This document shows positions 9,928 through 19,052 of a stretch of 64,000 bases of DNA, one piece after another. The notes under the pieces are model-generated. The model saw nothing but the letters and a program-made list of their open reading frames with translations. It did no database searches and was not told the origin of the DNA. Each line of letters opens with the position of its first letter. Positions within the stretch are counted from its first letter, which is position 1. Position numbers and translations under genes: made by a program. Source of the stretch: Cupriavidus necator (lineage in GTDB: Bacteria; Pseudomonadota; Gammaproteobacteria; Burkholderiales; Burkholderiaceae); NCBI GenBank assembly GCA_022041995.1, contig CP074390.1, positions 62,001 to 126,000 on the forward strand, in the 5' to 3' direction.

Positions 9928-10787
9928 ACCAGCATCAGACAACGCCGGGAATACCGCCATCGGACGAGGCCTCGCGGCATTTCATGCCGCTGATCCAGCC
10001 GGACCTTGCCGGTCTTTACAGCCGCCGCGCCGCGCGCCTGCGCGCGCTGGCCGACGGGCACGACCTTGCCGATTATCTGCGCCTGGCCGCCCGCGTGGCC
10101 GAGGTGCAGGCGTCGCTGGTGCCCGAGGCCGGTGGGCCCGGCCCGGCAGACGCCAGGGCCATCCCGCGGGAGGGGAATTGGGGCGCCCTGCTTGATCGGT
10201 TGATCGAGCGGCTCAAGCACGATGCTCCCGCCCCGGTCGCCCCGCATCTTGCGGCGCTGCGCGCCCTCCCTGCGGATGCGCGCCTTGATGCTGCCCAGGC
10301 GCTGACCGAGGGCCGCTTTGATGCGGTGCCGGCGGCAATCGCGCCCTTCCTCTGGGCTGCGCTCTCGCTGCAATGTGCCAGCGCCGCGCGGGCGGCGCCC
10401 GTGCCCGACAGCGGCCCGGCCGAGCACGCGTGCTGCCCGGTCTGCGGCACTGCCCCCGTGGCAAGCCTGATCCTGATCGGCGACAGCCAGGGCATGCGCT
10501 ATCTGCATTGCGCGCTCTGCGAGAGCCAGTGGCACATGGTGCGGGCGAAATGCACCAACTGCGGCACAGCCTCGGAGCTTGACTACCTCAGCTTCGACAC
10601 CGCCGAAGCCACGGTGCGCGCCGAAAGCTGCGGAGTGTGCCACGGCTATCTGAAAGTCATCTCACTGGAACGCGACCCGCAGGCCGAGGCCGTGGCCGAT
10701 GACCTTGCCACCCTGGCCCTGGATGATGCGGTGACGGCGGAGGGCTATCAACGCACCGGATTCAATCCCTTCGCGCTGCCGGGCTGA
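9924..10787 (+). CDS. fdhE: Formate dehydrogenase accessory protein FdhE
   Basis: A 287-residue cytosolic maturation factor needed for active respiratory formate dehydrogenase in relatives. The family hallmark is a set of CxxC pairs near the C-terminus: CCPVCG, CALCESQW, KCTNCG and SCGVCHGYLK, a rubredoxin-like iron site. The Ala/Arg-rich first half is variable, as in the family. It is translationally coupled to fdoI, which fixes its function by context. No further gene follows on this strand. Confidence 0.93.
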   Translation: MNQHQTTPGIPPSDEASRHFMPLIQPDLAGLYSRRAARLRALADGHDLADYLRLAARVAEVQASLVPEAGGPGPADARAIPREGNWGALLDRLIERLKHDAPAPVAPHLAALRALPADARLDAAQALTEGRFDAVPAAIAPFLWAALSLQCASAARAAPVPDSGPAEHACCPVCGTAPVASLILIGDSQGMRYLHCALCESQWHMVRAKCTNCGTASELDYLSFDTAEATVRAESCGVCHGYLKVISLERDPQAEAVADDLATLALDDAVTAEGYQRTGFNPFALPG

Positions 10788-10832
10788 GGCGCTGCCCGAC
10801 ATATCCATGTGCTAACCGCCAGATTCTTTCGC

Positions 10833-11411
10833 TTACCCGAACGCCCGCACGCCGGTCATCCATTCATGAAGCACGAATCCGAACAGCGCCCAGCCTGCCA
10901 GCCCGACGACCGCCACCATCGCATCGCGCGCAGGTGTCCCGGTCGGGTAGCTGGTTCCCGCTTCCCGGTCCCGCCGGCGCGCTGACACGAAGTCCGCCAC
11001 CGCCCACGCCAGGAACGCGCCAAACAGCACCACTGCGGCGAGTGTTCCGTTGGCAAGCAGGTGCCCCAGGGCCCAGGCCTGCACGCCTGCCAGCATCGGA
11101 TGACCAAGCGCAGCCTTGATGCGGTTGCGAGGCACATATGCCGCCGCAATCAGCACAAAGGCCGGGACCGTGAGTAATGCGGCAACGTACCGCCCCCATA
11201 CCGGCGGCGTCCAGACCAGCACAGGATGCGCGCTGGCCAGGCCGTAGCCCCATACAACCAGCGCCAGGCCGGCAATCGAAACCAGGGTGTACAAGCCTTT
11301 CCAGCGACGGGGGCCGAGCCTGGCAACCTGCGCGGTGCGCCATGGGTCAGCCACCATGCGTACCGAGTGCGCACCCAGAAAAATGAGCAATCCCAAAACC
11401 AGTACCGTCAT
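10833..11411 (-). CDS. NnrU-family membrane protein
   Basis: A 192-residue inner-membrane protein with about five or six hydrophobic helices. It begins VLVLGLLIFLGAHSVRMV, as NnrU proteins do, and continues RWKGLYTLVSIAGLALVVWGYG and LGHPMLAGVQAWALGHLLANG, a segment shared with isoprenylcysteine-methyltransferase-like membrane proteins. NnrU was linked to nitrite/nitric oxide reduction in rhizobia, but its biochemical role is not settled. It stands convergent with fdhE and divergent from the VOC gene; no denitrification gene is near. Confidence 0.82.
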   Translation of the reverse strand: MTVLVLGLLIFLGAHSVRMVADPWRTAQVARLGPRRWKGLYTLVSIAGLALVVWGYGLASAHPVLVWTPPVWGRYVAALLTVPAFVLIAAAYVPRNRIKAALGHPMLAGVQAWALGHLLANGTLAAVVLFGAFLAWAVADFVSARRRDREAGTSYPTGTPARDAMVAVVGLAGWALFGFVLHEWMTGVRAFG

Positions 11412-11500
11412 GCTGCCACCTCTTTCTTTAGGGCCCGCCGCACGCCTATGCTAGACATATTGCATTTCAGCGGTCCAGCCTTGTTCAGGAGGATTTCCCC

Positions 11501-11905
11501 ATGCTTCAGAACGGTAACGTCGCGGCCAGGATTCCTGCGCAAGACCTCACACGAGCGAGATCCTTCTACTCGAGCAAGCTCGGGCTTGAGCCAGTCGAGG
11601 AACGGCCCGGCGGCCTGCGCTACAAGTGCGGCAACAGCTACTTCGTACTTTTCGAGTCGGCTGGCTCGGCCTCCGGCACTCACACACAAATGGCCTGGGA
11701 GGTCGATGACATCCAGGCAACCGTTAGCGAACTGCGGCACCTGGGAGTCGTGTTCGAAGAATACGATCTTCCCGGCCTCAAGACCATCAATGGGATCGCC
11801 GAGGTCCAGGGGAACTACCCGTCCAAGGGTGGCATAGGCGAGAAAGGTGCCTGGTTCAGAGACAGCGAGGGCAACCTCCTTGCCATCGGGCAACCGATCA
11901 GGTGA
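11501..11905 (+). CDS. VOC (glyoxalase/bleomycin-resistance fold) protein
   Basis: A 134-residue single-domain protein of the vicinal oxygen chelate fold. It shows the paired beta-alpha-beta-beta-beta modules: VAARIPAQDLTRARSFYSSKLGL at the front and WEVDDIQATVSELRHLG in the middle, ending in DSEGNLLAIGQP, with the late Glu in the metal-binding position typical of such proteins. AGGAGG lies 8 bases before the ATG. The substrate is unknown, and it could be a dioxygenase-like or glyoxalase-like enzyme. Confidence 0.85.
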   Translation: MLQNGNVAARIPAQDLTRARSFYSSKLGLEPVEERPGGLRYKCGNSYFVLFESAGSASGTHTQMAWEVDDIQATVSELRHLGVVFEEYDLPGLKTINGIAEVQGNYPSKGGIGEKGAWFRDSEGNLLAIGQPIR

Positions 11906-12031
11906 GTCCATCGGCCTGATCGAACTACCCGCGGCTGTACCAAGCTGTCTTGTCTCTTGCCTGCAACCCCGGTGGGAGATAAAAGGACTGTTCGAGGACG
12001 AGCTGTCATCACCGGAAGCAGGAGGCAATCC

Positions 12032-13105
12032 ATGTGGATGAATTTGCTTCTGATCTTTGTGCCGATCGCAATCGCCCTGGAATTCCTTGCTTCCGATCAC
12101 CACCTCCTGATCTTTATCGCTTCCTCCCTGGCCATCCTGCCGCTTGCCGGACGGATGAGCCATGCCACCGAGCAACTCGCGGAGCGCATGGGCGAGGCGG
12201 TCGGGGGACTGCTCAATGCGACATTCGGCAATGCGGCTGAACTTATCATCGCACTTGTCGCCTTGCGTGCCGGCCTCCATCAGGTGGTGGAAGCCTCCAT
12301 CGTCGGTTCCATTGTCGGAAATATGCTGCTGGTGTTTGGCGCCGCGATGCTCGCAGGCGGCATTCGCTATCCCGAGCAAAGCTTCAACCCGCGCGGCGCG
12401 CGTTCCCAGGCGACCATGCTCATACTGTCGGCGATCGCGCTGATCCTGCCTGCCAGCTTTGAAGCGGTAGAAGGCAGCACGACAGCCGTGCTGTACCGGC
12501 TCAGCGCCTGGATTTCCATCGCGCTTCTGGTCGTCTATGCGTTGTACCTGGTGTTCTCGCTGGTCACTCACCCCGCGCTGTTCCGCGGCGCATACGAAGC
12601 CAAGGCGGTTGCCCGGGAAGGCGTGGAGGACCAGCCCTCCTCGTCCGTAGCGCGGGCGATAGCGATACTGGCGGCAGCCACCGTAGGGACGGCGTGGATG
12701 AGCGAGATCATGGTGGGTGCGCTCGGCCCCATGATGCGCGACTACGCCCTCAGCGACATATTCGTCGGTGCCTTTGTGGTGGCGATCCTCGGAAATGCGG
12801 CCGAGCATGCATCGGCCATTACCGCAGCCATGAGAAATCGCATGGACCTGTCGTTTTCCATTGCGGTCGGCTCGAGCGTCCAGGTGGCACTGTTTGTCGC
12901 GCCGGTGCTGGTACTGACGAGCCACTTTCTCGGTCCGGCCCCGATGGACCTGGCCTTTCGTCCCGCCCTGGTCCTGATGGTAGTCCTGTCCGTGCTGGTC
13001 ACGGCGCAAATGGCGAGCGACGGGCACGCCGACTGGTTCAAGGGCACGCAGCTCCTGATCGTGTATTTTGCCCTCGCCCTCACCTTCTTCTTCCTGCCGC
13101 GCTAA
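12032..13105 (+). CDS. Ca2+/H+ antiporter (CaCA superfamily, CAX type)
   Basis: A 357-residue cation exchanger with about 11 membrane helices. The two diagnostic alpha repeats are visible: FGNAAELIIALVAL near residue 67 and ILGNAAEHASAITAA near residue 250; the GNAAE cores bind the cation. The ATG at 12032 is chosen because AGGAGG lies 6 bases upstream and because the next residues, MWMNLLLIFVPIAIALEF, form the first helix. An upstream in-frame ATG at 11957 would add a non-hydrophobic extension without a ribosome binding site. It should export Ca2+ or a related ion in exchange for protons. Confidence 0.9.
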   Translation: MWMNLLLIFVPIAIALEFLASDHHLLIFIASSLAILPLAGRMSHATEQLAERMGEAVGGLLNATFGNAAELIIALVALRAGLHQVVEASIVGSIVGNMLLVFGAAMLAGGIRYPEQSFNPRGARSQATMLILSAIALILPASFEAVEGSTTAVLYRLSAWISIALLVVYALYLVFSLVTHPALFRGAYEAKAVAREGVEDQPSSSVARAIAILAAATVGTAWMSEIMVGALGPMMRDYALSDIFVGAFVVAILGNAAEHASAITAAMRNRMDLSFSIAVGSSVQVALFVAPVLVLTSHFLGPAPMDLAFRPALVLMVVLSVLVTAQMASDGHADWFKGTQLLIVYFALALTFFFLPR

Positions 13106-13143
13106 AGACTGCCGTCGGCGACATTGGCATCAGGGCACGCCCG

Positions 13144-13544
13144 CTACCGCCGCCGCGGCGCAGCATGCCGCGGCGGATAGAGCTTCTGGAACTGTGCCGT
13201 CGTGATCCCCATTGCGCCCCTGTCATCGATGATCGTCATCTCGCGCCACGCACTCGGCGCGCCTTCGAGTCCGGGGAATTCCCGCAACTGCCAGATGCGA
13301 CCCGTCTGCGTGTCGAGCAAGAAGGGGCCTGCGCGGACCTGGGATTGACTCACGATCTGATAGCGGCCAGGTCCAGCCTGCTGCGGCATATCATCGGCTC
13401 GCTGGGGTGGCGGAATGGCAACCGCTTCACTGCCGGCGGCGACGGGTGTTTTACCGCTTGCCGGGGTGGCGGCTGCTCGCGGTTGCCGCATGCCCCGACC
13501 AAAGCCATCGACAAGCACAGCGCATAAGGTGCAAAGTAGTGCAT
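13144..13544 (-). pseudogene. Small lipoprotein, single frameshift
   Basis: Reading from 13544 the protein begins MHYFAPYALCLSMALVGAC, a clear signal peptide with lipobox LVGAC, preceded by GGAG. About 27 codons in, that frame turns to nonsense, while the next frame continues SGKTPVAAGSEAVAIPPPQ, then RYQIVSQSQVRAGPFLLDTQT and WREMTIIDDRGAMGITTAQFQ to the stop at 13144. Adding one base to the C4 run read on the minus strand (GGGG at 13463-13466 on +) joins them into 133 residues. The C-terminal half resembles short beta-rich envelope lipoproteins that report protein-environment features; I do not know its function. A base-calling error is the likeliest cause. Confidence 0.65.
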
Positions 13545-13690
13545 GGTTGGCTCCGTGATCTCGCCCATCGCATCCATTGGAAAAGCCACCTGGCCGCCGT
13601 TCGGCGAACCTACAAGACGCCAAGACATCGCTGCGCGGCAGCGCGCACGCATGGCGCGGCGCCTCGCAAACCGGATGTTCGATGCTGGCC

Positions 13691-14935
13691 CTATGCCATC
13701 AGGAGCGCCTCGTATTCTTCCCGGAACTGATGGAGGGAACTGTCCACCACCGTCACGGCGCCGTCGATCAGGCCGCAGCGCCCGCTGCCGGGAAGGATGC
13801 GGCACAGGTTCTCCAACGATTCCAGGTCCGCACGCACGCCGCGGCCCGTATCGATCCGGTTCAGCAGGCGCATCAACTGGAAGGTCCCGCCCTTGCACGG
13901 CGGGCACTGGCCGCATGAGCCCTGGGCGAAGAAGCTGACGTACTCTGCCACCTTGCGGACGATGCTGGTCCCTTCCGACACCACGATCATCGCACCGGTT
14001 CCCAGCCGCGAACGCCGTTGCCGCACGGAGTCGAAGTCCAGCGCCACATCGAGATCGCGCTTGGTCAGCAGCATATTGGAGGGCCCGCCCGTGAAGACCG
14101 CCTTGAACTCCTTGCCCTGGAGCATCCCGCCGCCATGTCGGAACACCAGGGTCTCAAGGCTCGTGCCCATCGGCAGCTCATACAGGCCAGGCCGCAAGAC
14201 ATCGCCCGAGAGCGAATACAGCTTGGTTCCCGAGGCATGGCCGATGCCGAGGCCGCGATACCATTGGGCACCGTTGCGCAGGATGCCCGGGACGTGGGCC
14301 AGCGTCTCGGTGTTGTTGACGACGGTCGGCGCGCCATGCACGCCATGCTCGGCGGGAAATGGCGGCTTGCGGCGCGGAAACGGGAACCCGCCCTCGACGC
14401 TCGCGATGACCGCGGTTTCCTCGCCGCCGATATACAAGCCTGAGCTGGGTAGGACGCGAAGCGACACCGGTCCGCCGACCAGCCCGGCCAGCTCGGCGAA
14501 CTGCGGGTGTGCCTGCCATTGCTGCACCGCCTCGCGCGTCCGCGCCAGCGACAGCGGCTGATGGGGATTGACATACAGCACGACATGGTTGGCGCGAGTG
14601 GCCGCCGCGGCGATCAGCGCGCCCTCGATCACCTGGTGCGGCGTGTGCTCAAGCAGGAAGCGGTCCTTGAACGTTCCCGGCTCGTCTTCGTTGCCATTGC
14701 AGATGATGTACTTGTCGCCGGCCGCCGCGGCAGCCACCGGTGCCCATTTGCGATGCGTCGCGAAACCGGCGCCGCCCATCCCGCGCAAGTCCGCCTGCTC
14801 GATCTCGGCAATGACCACGGCCGGCTCGCGCAGCGCCCGGGCCAGCCCCTCTCCGCCGCCGCGTGCCAACCACGCATCGAGGTCGGCGCCGACCCGGATG
14901 TCCTCGTTGAGCAGAACCTGATTGAACTGTTCCAT
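13691..14935 (-). CDS. NuoF-like NADH-binding FMN/4Fe-4S protein
   Basis: A 414-residue relative of the NADH-oxidising subunit of complex I and of NAD-linked formate dehydrogenases and hydrogenases. The FMN/NADH site is seen as LRGMGGAGFATHRKW and NGNEDEPGTFKDR; the later GGEETAVIASVEG and PTVVNNTETLAHVP are family blocks. The 4Fe-4S motif is SCGQCPPCKGGT with a fourth Cys in LCRILPGSGRCG. It lacks a thioredoxin-like NuoE domain, and no nuoE gene is near. The ATG at 14935 has ACGGAG upstream. It follows the FrdA-like gene by 19 bases, so it very likely supplies NADH electrons to that enzyme. Confidence 0.85.
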   Translation of the reverse strand: MEQFNQVLLNEDIRVGADLDAWLARGGGEGLARALREPAVVIAEIEQADLRGMGGAGFATHRKWAPVAAAAAGDKYIICNGNEDEPGTFKDRFLLEHTPHQVIEGALIAAAATRANHVVLYVNPHQPLSLARTREAVQQWQAHPQFAELAGLVGGPVSLRVLPSSGLYIGGEETAVIASVEGGFPFPRRKPPFPAEHGVHGAPTVVNNTETLAHVPGILRNGAQWYRGLGIGHASGTKLYSLSGDVLRPGLYELPMGTSLETLVFRHGGGMLQGKEFKAVFTGGPSNMLLTKRDLDVALDFDSVRQRRSRLGTGAMIVVSEGTSIVRKVAEYVSFFAQGSCGQCPPCKGGTFQLMRLLNRIDTGRGVRADLESLENLCRILPGSGRCGLIDGAVTVVDSSLHQFREEYEALLMA

Positions 14936-14954
14936 CGCGCGCTCCGTGCCCCGC

Positions 14955-16604
14955 TTACCGGGTGCCGCCGACCGCCCGCCCCCACGCGCCGGAGTGCAAC
15001 CCTGCGTCGACGCGCAGATCGAAATTTGCGTAGCCGGGGAAGAGCTGCGGTGCCTTGACATGCAGGGGCAGCCCGGCCAGCGTCAATTCCCGCTGCCAGG
15101 CGTGCACGTGGCCGATGCCGGCGCGTGCGGCGATGGCGCTGCGCCCGGCTTGCGCCGCGCTGGCACCGGCGCGCCGGCCCATGCTCAGGATATCGAGCAA
15201 CGCGTTGCCCATCAGCCGGTTGCGCCCATGAATGCCGCCCGTGACCTCGCCAACGCAATAGAGCCCTTGCACGCTGGTCGCGCCCTCCTTGTCAATGGCA
15301 ACGCCGCCGTTCTGGTAGTGCAGGGTCGGGTAGACAAGGAAAGGCTCCTGGGACGCATCCTGGCCGCACTTGTCGGCAAGATGGCGCAGCGTCACGAGCC
15401 GCTTGGCCAGGATGCCGGGGTTCTCCATTTCCAGCGTCGGCGTGTCGAGGAAGACACCGACCTGGCCACCCCGCTCGATGCCGCGCCCCTGCGCGCATTC
15501 GCGCAGGATTGCCGAGGCCACGATGTCCCGCGGCTTGAGTTCATCGACGAAACGCTCGCCCTCGCCGTTGATCAGCTTCGCGCCGGCCGAGCGGGCGGCT
15601 TCCGAGATCAGGCCGCCCGCCAGGTGCGGCGGGTAGGCGATGCCGGTGGGATGGTATTGAAACGAATCCAGCTCGCGCAGGCGCGCCCCGATCCGATAGG
15701 CCAGCACCAGGCCGTCTGCGGTAGCCCCGTAATGGTTGGACGTCGGGAAGGCATTCAGGTGCAGGCGCCCCGCCCCGCCGGTGGCGAGAATCACGGCGCG
15801 CGCTCGCACCAGCATAAAGGTGCGCCATTCGAGGTTGTAGATCACCGCCCCGGCGCAGCGCCCCCGCTCGTCGGACAGCAACTCGACTGCGGGGCAGCGG
15901 TTCCACACCGCGATGCCGGCCTCGAGGTCCACCGCCTCGCGCAGCACGCGCATCATTTCCAGGCCGGTATAGTCCCGGTAGGAGAGAATGCGCGCGGCCG
16001 ATGCCCCCCCTGGCTTCTTGCGCAGGAGATTGCCGCCGAGGGGCCGGTCTTCCTCCTGGTCGAACATCATGCCCAGCCGGATCAGCCATCGGATCACGTC
16101 GGGCCCATCCATCACCATCTGCGCGACCAGCTCGGGCTCGCCGCAGAAGTGCCCGGCGCGCAAGGTATCCTCGAAGTGCAACTGGGGACTGTCGTCCTCG
16201 CCGATGGCCGCCTGGATCCCGCCTTCAGCCATCACGGTGTTGCTGTCACCGAGGCGCAGCTTGGTGGCGAGAATCACCTGCGCGCCTTGCCTGGCCGCGG
16301 TCAGCGCCGCCGCGCAGCCGCCACCGCCCCCGCCAATGATCAGCACATCGGTGGACACGAGTTGCGCCCCGGCAATGTCGACGTCGTCGATCAGCGCATT
16401 GGCTTGCAGATAGCGGGCGAGATCCGGCTGACAAGGCTCGCCGCGGTTGACGCCGACGCTCAGCGCAACGCGCGCATTGGACCCGTGGTCGGGGTGGTAG
16501 GCCTTTAGCAGTGCTTCGATGGAGGTGTCATCGCCGCGCACCGCCGGCGCCACACCTGGACGGTAGCGCTTGCGCGCCTCTTCGTAGGGGATGCCAGCTG
16601 GCAT
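14955..16604 (-). CDS. Fumarate reductase/succinate dehydrogenase-like flavoprotein
   Basis: A 549-residue flavoprotein with an 85-residue N-terminal extension before the FAD fold (VLIIGGGGGGCAAAL, 88-101). Fumarate-reductase active-site landmarks are present: QYHPTG 316-321, SEAARSAG with Arg338 in the place of the proton-shuttling Arg, TLHYQNGG with His429, and GRNRLMGNALLDILSMGRRAG near 460-480 with Arg463. The position of the His that holds FAD covalently in SdhA/FrdA is Asn122 (DSNTVMAEGG), so FAD should be bound non-covalently. It lies between the iron-sulfur gene (14 bases upstream) and the NuoF-like gene. No membrane-anchor subunit is present, which suggests a soluble enzyme. Reduction of fumarate or a similar enoate is my inference. 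Confidence 0.82.
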   Translation of the reverse strand: MPAGIPYEEARKRYRPGVAPAVRGDDTSIEALLKAYHPDHGSNARVALSVGVNRGEPCQPDLARYLQANALIDDVDIAGAQLVSTDVLIIGGGGGGCAAALTAARQGAQVILATKLRLGDSNTVMAEGGIQAAIGEDDSPQLHFEDTLRAGHFCGEPELVAQMVMDGPDVIRWLIRLGMMFDQEEDRPLGGNLLRKKPGGASAARILSYRDYTGLEMMRVLREAVDLEAGIAVWNRCPAVELLSDERGRCAGAVIYNLEWRTFMLVRARAVILATGGAGRLHLNAFPTSNHYGATADGLVLAYRIGARLRELDSFQYHPTGIAYPPHLAGGLISEAARSAGAKLINGEGERFVDELKPRDIVASAILRECAQGRGIERGGQVGVFLDTPTLEMENPGILAKRLVTLRHLADKCGQDASQEPFLVYPTLHYQNGGVAIDKEGATSVQGLYCVGEVTGGIHGRNRLMGNALLDILSMGRRAGASAAQAGRSAIAARAGIGHVHAWQRELTLAGLPLHVKAPQLFPGYANFDLRVDAGLHSGAWGRAVGGTR

Positions 16605-16618
16605 GATGGTTCGTCCCG

Positions 16619-17262
16619 TCAGCGCGGCGGCTGCGCGCCGGGTGCGTCAAAGTCAATCGTCATCGCGCCGCTCTCGATCTGCTGCAGGCGCAGCATGAGA
16701 TTGGCCGGCCGCAGTGTCTGCGCCGCGATTATCCGCCGCACAAACAGGCCGAGATGGTTGGGCCGGATATGCTCGGGGCAGGCCAGCGTGCAGAGATTGC
16801 ACATGACGCATTCGTCGAACACCTGGCCCGAGGCGGTCAGCTTGCCCTCCACCGCGAACCTCACGCCCTCCTGAACATCGAGTCCCTTCGGACAGGCCCG
16901 ATCGCATCCGCTGCAGTGACGGCAATGGGCAGCTTCCGGGAACACTTCAGAGATTGTTTGCAAAGCATCCCAGCTGTCGCCGATCTCCTCGATGCGATAG
17001 ACGTGCCGCTCCGACGCAGTGAAGTAATCCAGGAACGCGACCTGCATGCCATCTTCGACCAGCGTTTCGCAGGCGAGCGCAGTCTTGACATCCTGCTCGC
17101 CGTTGCGCCGCACCATGACGCGGCATGAGCCGCACACCCCCTGGCCCATGCAGCCGACGCCTTCGACAAGCGTTTCCCCGCATGCAGGAAGGCCTGCAGG
17201 ATGGAGCAGTTTGCCGGTGCTTCAACCGAGCGTCCTTCAATGCTCAAGCGTACCAGTCCCAT
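16619..17262 (-). pseudogene. FrdB/SdhB-like iron-sulfur protein, single frameshift
   Basis: From 17262 the protein starts MGLVRLSIEGRSVEAPANCS, the strand-rich start of a plant-type 2Fe-2S domain, then shifts frame. The continuation is VEGVGCMGQGVCGSCRVMV, with the cysteines of the 2Fe-2S cluster, and ALACETLV with the last ligand. Two 4Fe-4S motifs follow, CRHCSGCDRACPKG and CVMCNLCTLACPEHIRPN. One extra base in the C4 run at 17176-17179 (+ strand) restores GCG GGG GAA ACG and gives 214 residues. It should carry electrons between the NuoF-like subunit and the flavoprotein. Probably intact in the organism. Confidence 0.78.
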
Positions 17263-17450
17263 CGCGTCGCCTCTTTTGCCCGGCGTCGTCAGCGCCACAC
17301 TGGCATTTCCACAGAAAAGGTCATATAAACCTTAGCACAAGGGAGGTCATTGCGAAGGGGGCGCCGCATCCAGGCCTTGCTGGACACCGCCGCCATTGGG
17401 GCCTGGGCGGGGCCATTGCCGCCATCAACTCTTCTGGGAAGGATCGCAAG

Positions 17451-18955
17451 ATGCTCACCAAACTGAAAGCGGCGTTCCTCTACTTCAATAGCGTGGTCCC
17501 ATTCCGGCTGGGCCCCGCCCTGATCACGACGGTGGTGCTGATCACCCTGCTGCTGCTGCCTGTGCCAGAGGGGCTCACGCCCAAGGCTTGGGGCCTGGTT
17601 GCCATCTTCCTGACCACAATCGTTGCGATCATCCTGAAGGTCATGCCGATCGGGGTGATGGCGATGATGGCCATCGTGGTCCTCTCGTTGTCGCAGGTGA
17701 CCTCGACCTCGTCCAAGGGGGCGATCGCCGATGCGCTGACCGCCTTCGACAGCCCGCTGATCTGGCTGATCGTGGTGGCCATCCTGATCTCCCGCGGCGT
17801 GAAGAAGACCGGCCTGGGCACCCGTATCGGCCTGATGTTCATCGCCCTGATGGGGAAACGAACGATAGGCATCGGCTATGGCCTGGCCACCTGCGAGCTG
17901 GTGCTGGCGCCCTTCACACCGAGCAATACCGCGCGCGGTGGCGGCATCGTGCATCCGATCATGAAGTCGATCGCCAATGCATTCGACTCGGACCCGGCCA
18001 AGGGCACGGAGGGCAAGGTCGGCACCTACCTGGCGTTGGTCAACTATCACGCCAATCCTATCTCCTCGGCGATGTTCGTGACCGCCACCGCCCCGAATCC
18101 GCTGGTGGTGGACTACGTCGCCAAGGCGACCAACCAGAGTCTGCATCTGAGCTGGACGAGCTGGGCACTTTGCATGTTGGTGCCCGGCCTGCTATGCATG
18201 CTGGTGATGCCGCTGGTGATCTTTGTGTTGTCGCCGCCGCAGCTCAAGGCCACACCCAATGCGGTGGAGTATGCGCACGCCGAAATGGCGAAGATGGGTC
18301 CAGTGTCGCCGAAGGAAATGGTCATGATATTCACCTTCGCGCTGCTGCTGCTGCTATGGGCCAACGTTCCGGCGATGGTGTTCGGTCCTTCGCTCACGCT
18401 GGACCCGACGGTGGTCGCCTTGGTCGGCCTGTTCGTGCTGATCATCACTGGCACCCTCGACTGGGACGACGTGCTGTCCGAGAAGAGCGCCTGGACACGC
18501 TGATATGGTTTGGTGCGCTGATCATGCTGGCCGAGCAACTGAACAAGCAGGGTGTGATCGGGTGGTTCTCGAAGGGCATGAGCGACGCGATCGTGGCCAG
18601 TGGCATCGGCTGGGGTGGCACGGCTGCGATCCTGGTGGCGGTCTTCGTGTTCTCGCACTACCTGTTCGCCAGCACGACCGCGCATATCAGTGCGATGATG
18701 CTCGCCTTCCTGACGGTCGGAGTCCATCTGCTGCCGCCAGAGTATGTGGTGCCGTTCATGCTGCTTATGGCGGCCGGCTCGGCGATCATGATGACGCTGA
18801 CCCACTATGCGACAGGCACCTCGCCGATCATCTTCGGCAGCGGCTTTGTCACGATGGGAACCTGGTGGCGCGTCGGCTTTGTGATGTGCGTGGTGGAGCT
18901 GCTGATCTTCGCCGTGGTCGGGAGCGTCTGGTGGAAGGTGCTTGGCTTCTGGTGA
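17451..18955 (+). pseudogene. DASS-family anion (C4-dicarboxylate/citrate) carrier, single frameshift
   Basis: A sodium- or exchange-driven divalent anion transporter of the CitT/SLC13 type, 501 residues when repaired. It has about 12 helices; landmarks are SRGVKKTGLGTRIGLMFI, LAPFTPSNTARGGGIVHPI (the SNT substrate motif of the family) and, after the shift, YATGTSPIIFGSG. The first frame ends at 18503 in EKSAWTR; one extra G in the GG run at 18493-18494 reads GCC TGG GAC ACG CTG ATA TGG and joins it to the second half. GGAAGGA precedes the ATG. It is divergent from the fumarate-reductase-like trio, suggesting that it brings in the C4 acid that trio uses, or exports succinate. The substrate is inferred from the family. 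Confidence 0.82.
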
Positions 18956-19052
18956 ACACGCAGCCGGACGACGCCCTATGAACCGCTCGTGATCCCGCCA
19001 GGTCAACGCGTTCGGCCGCTTCTTCGCCTCGCTCTGAACCCGGAGACGCAAA

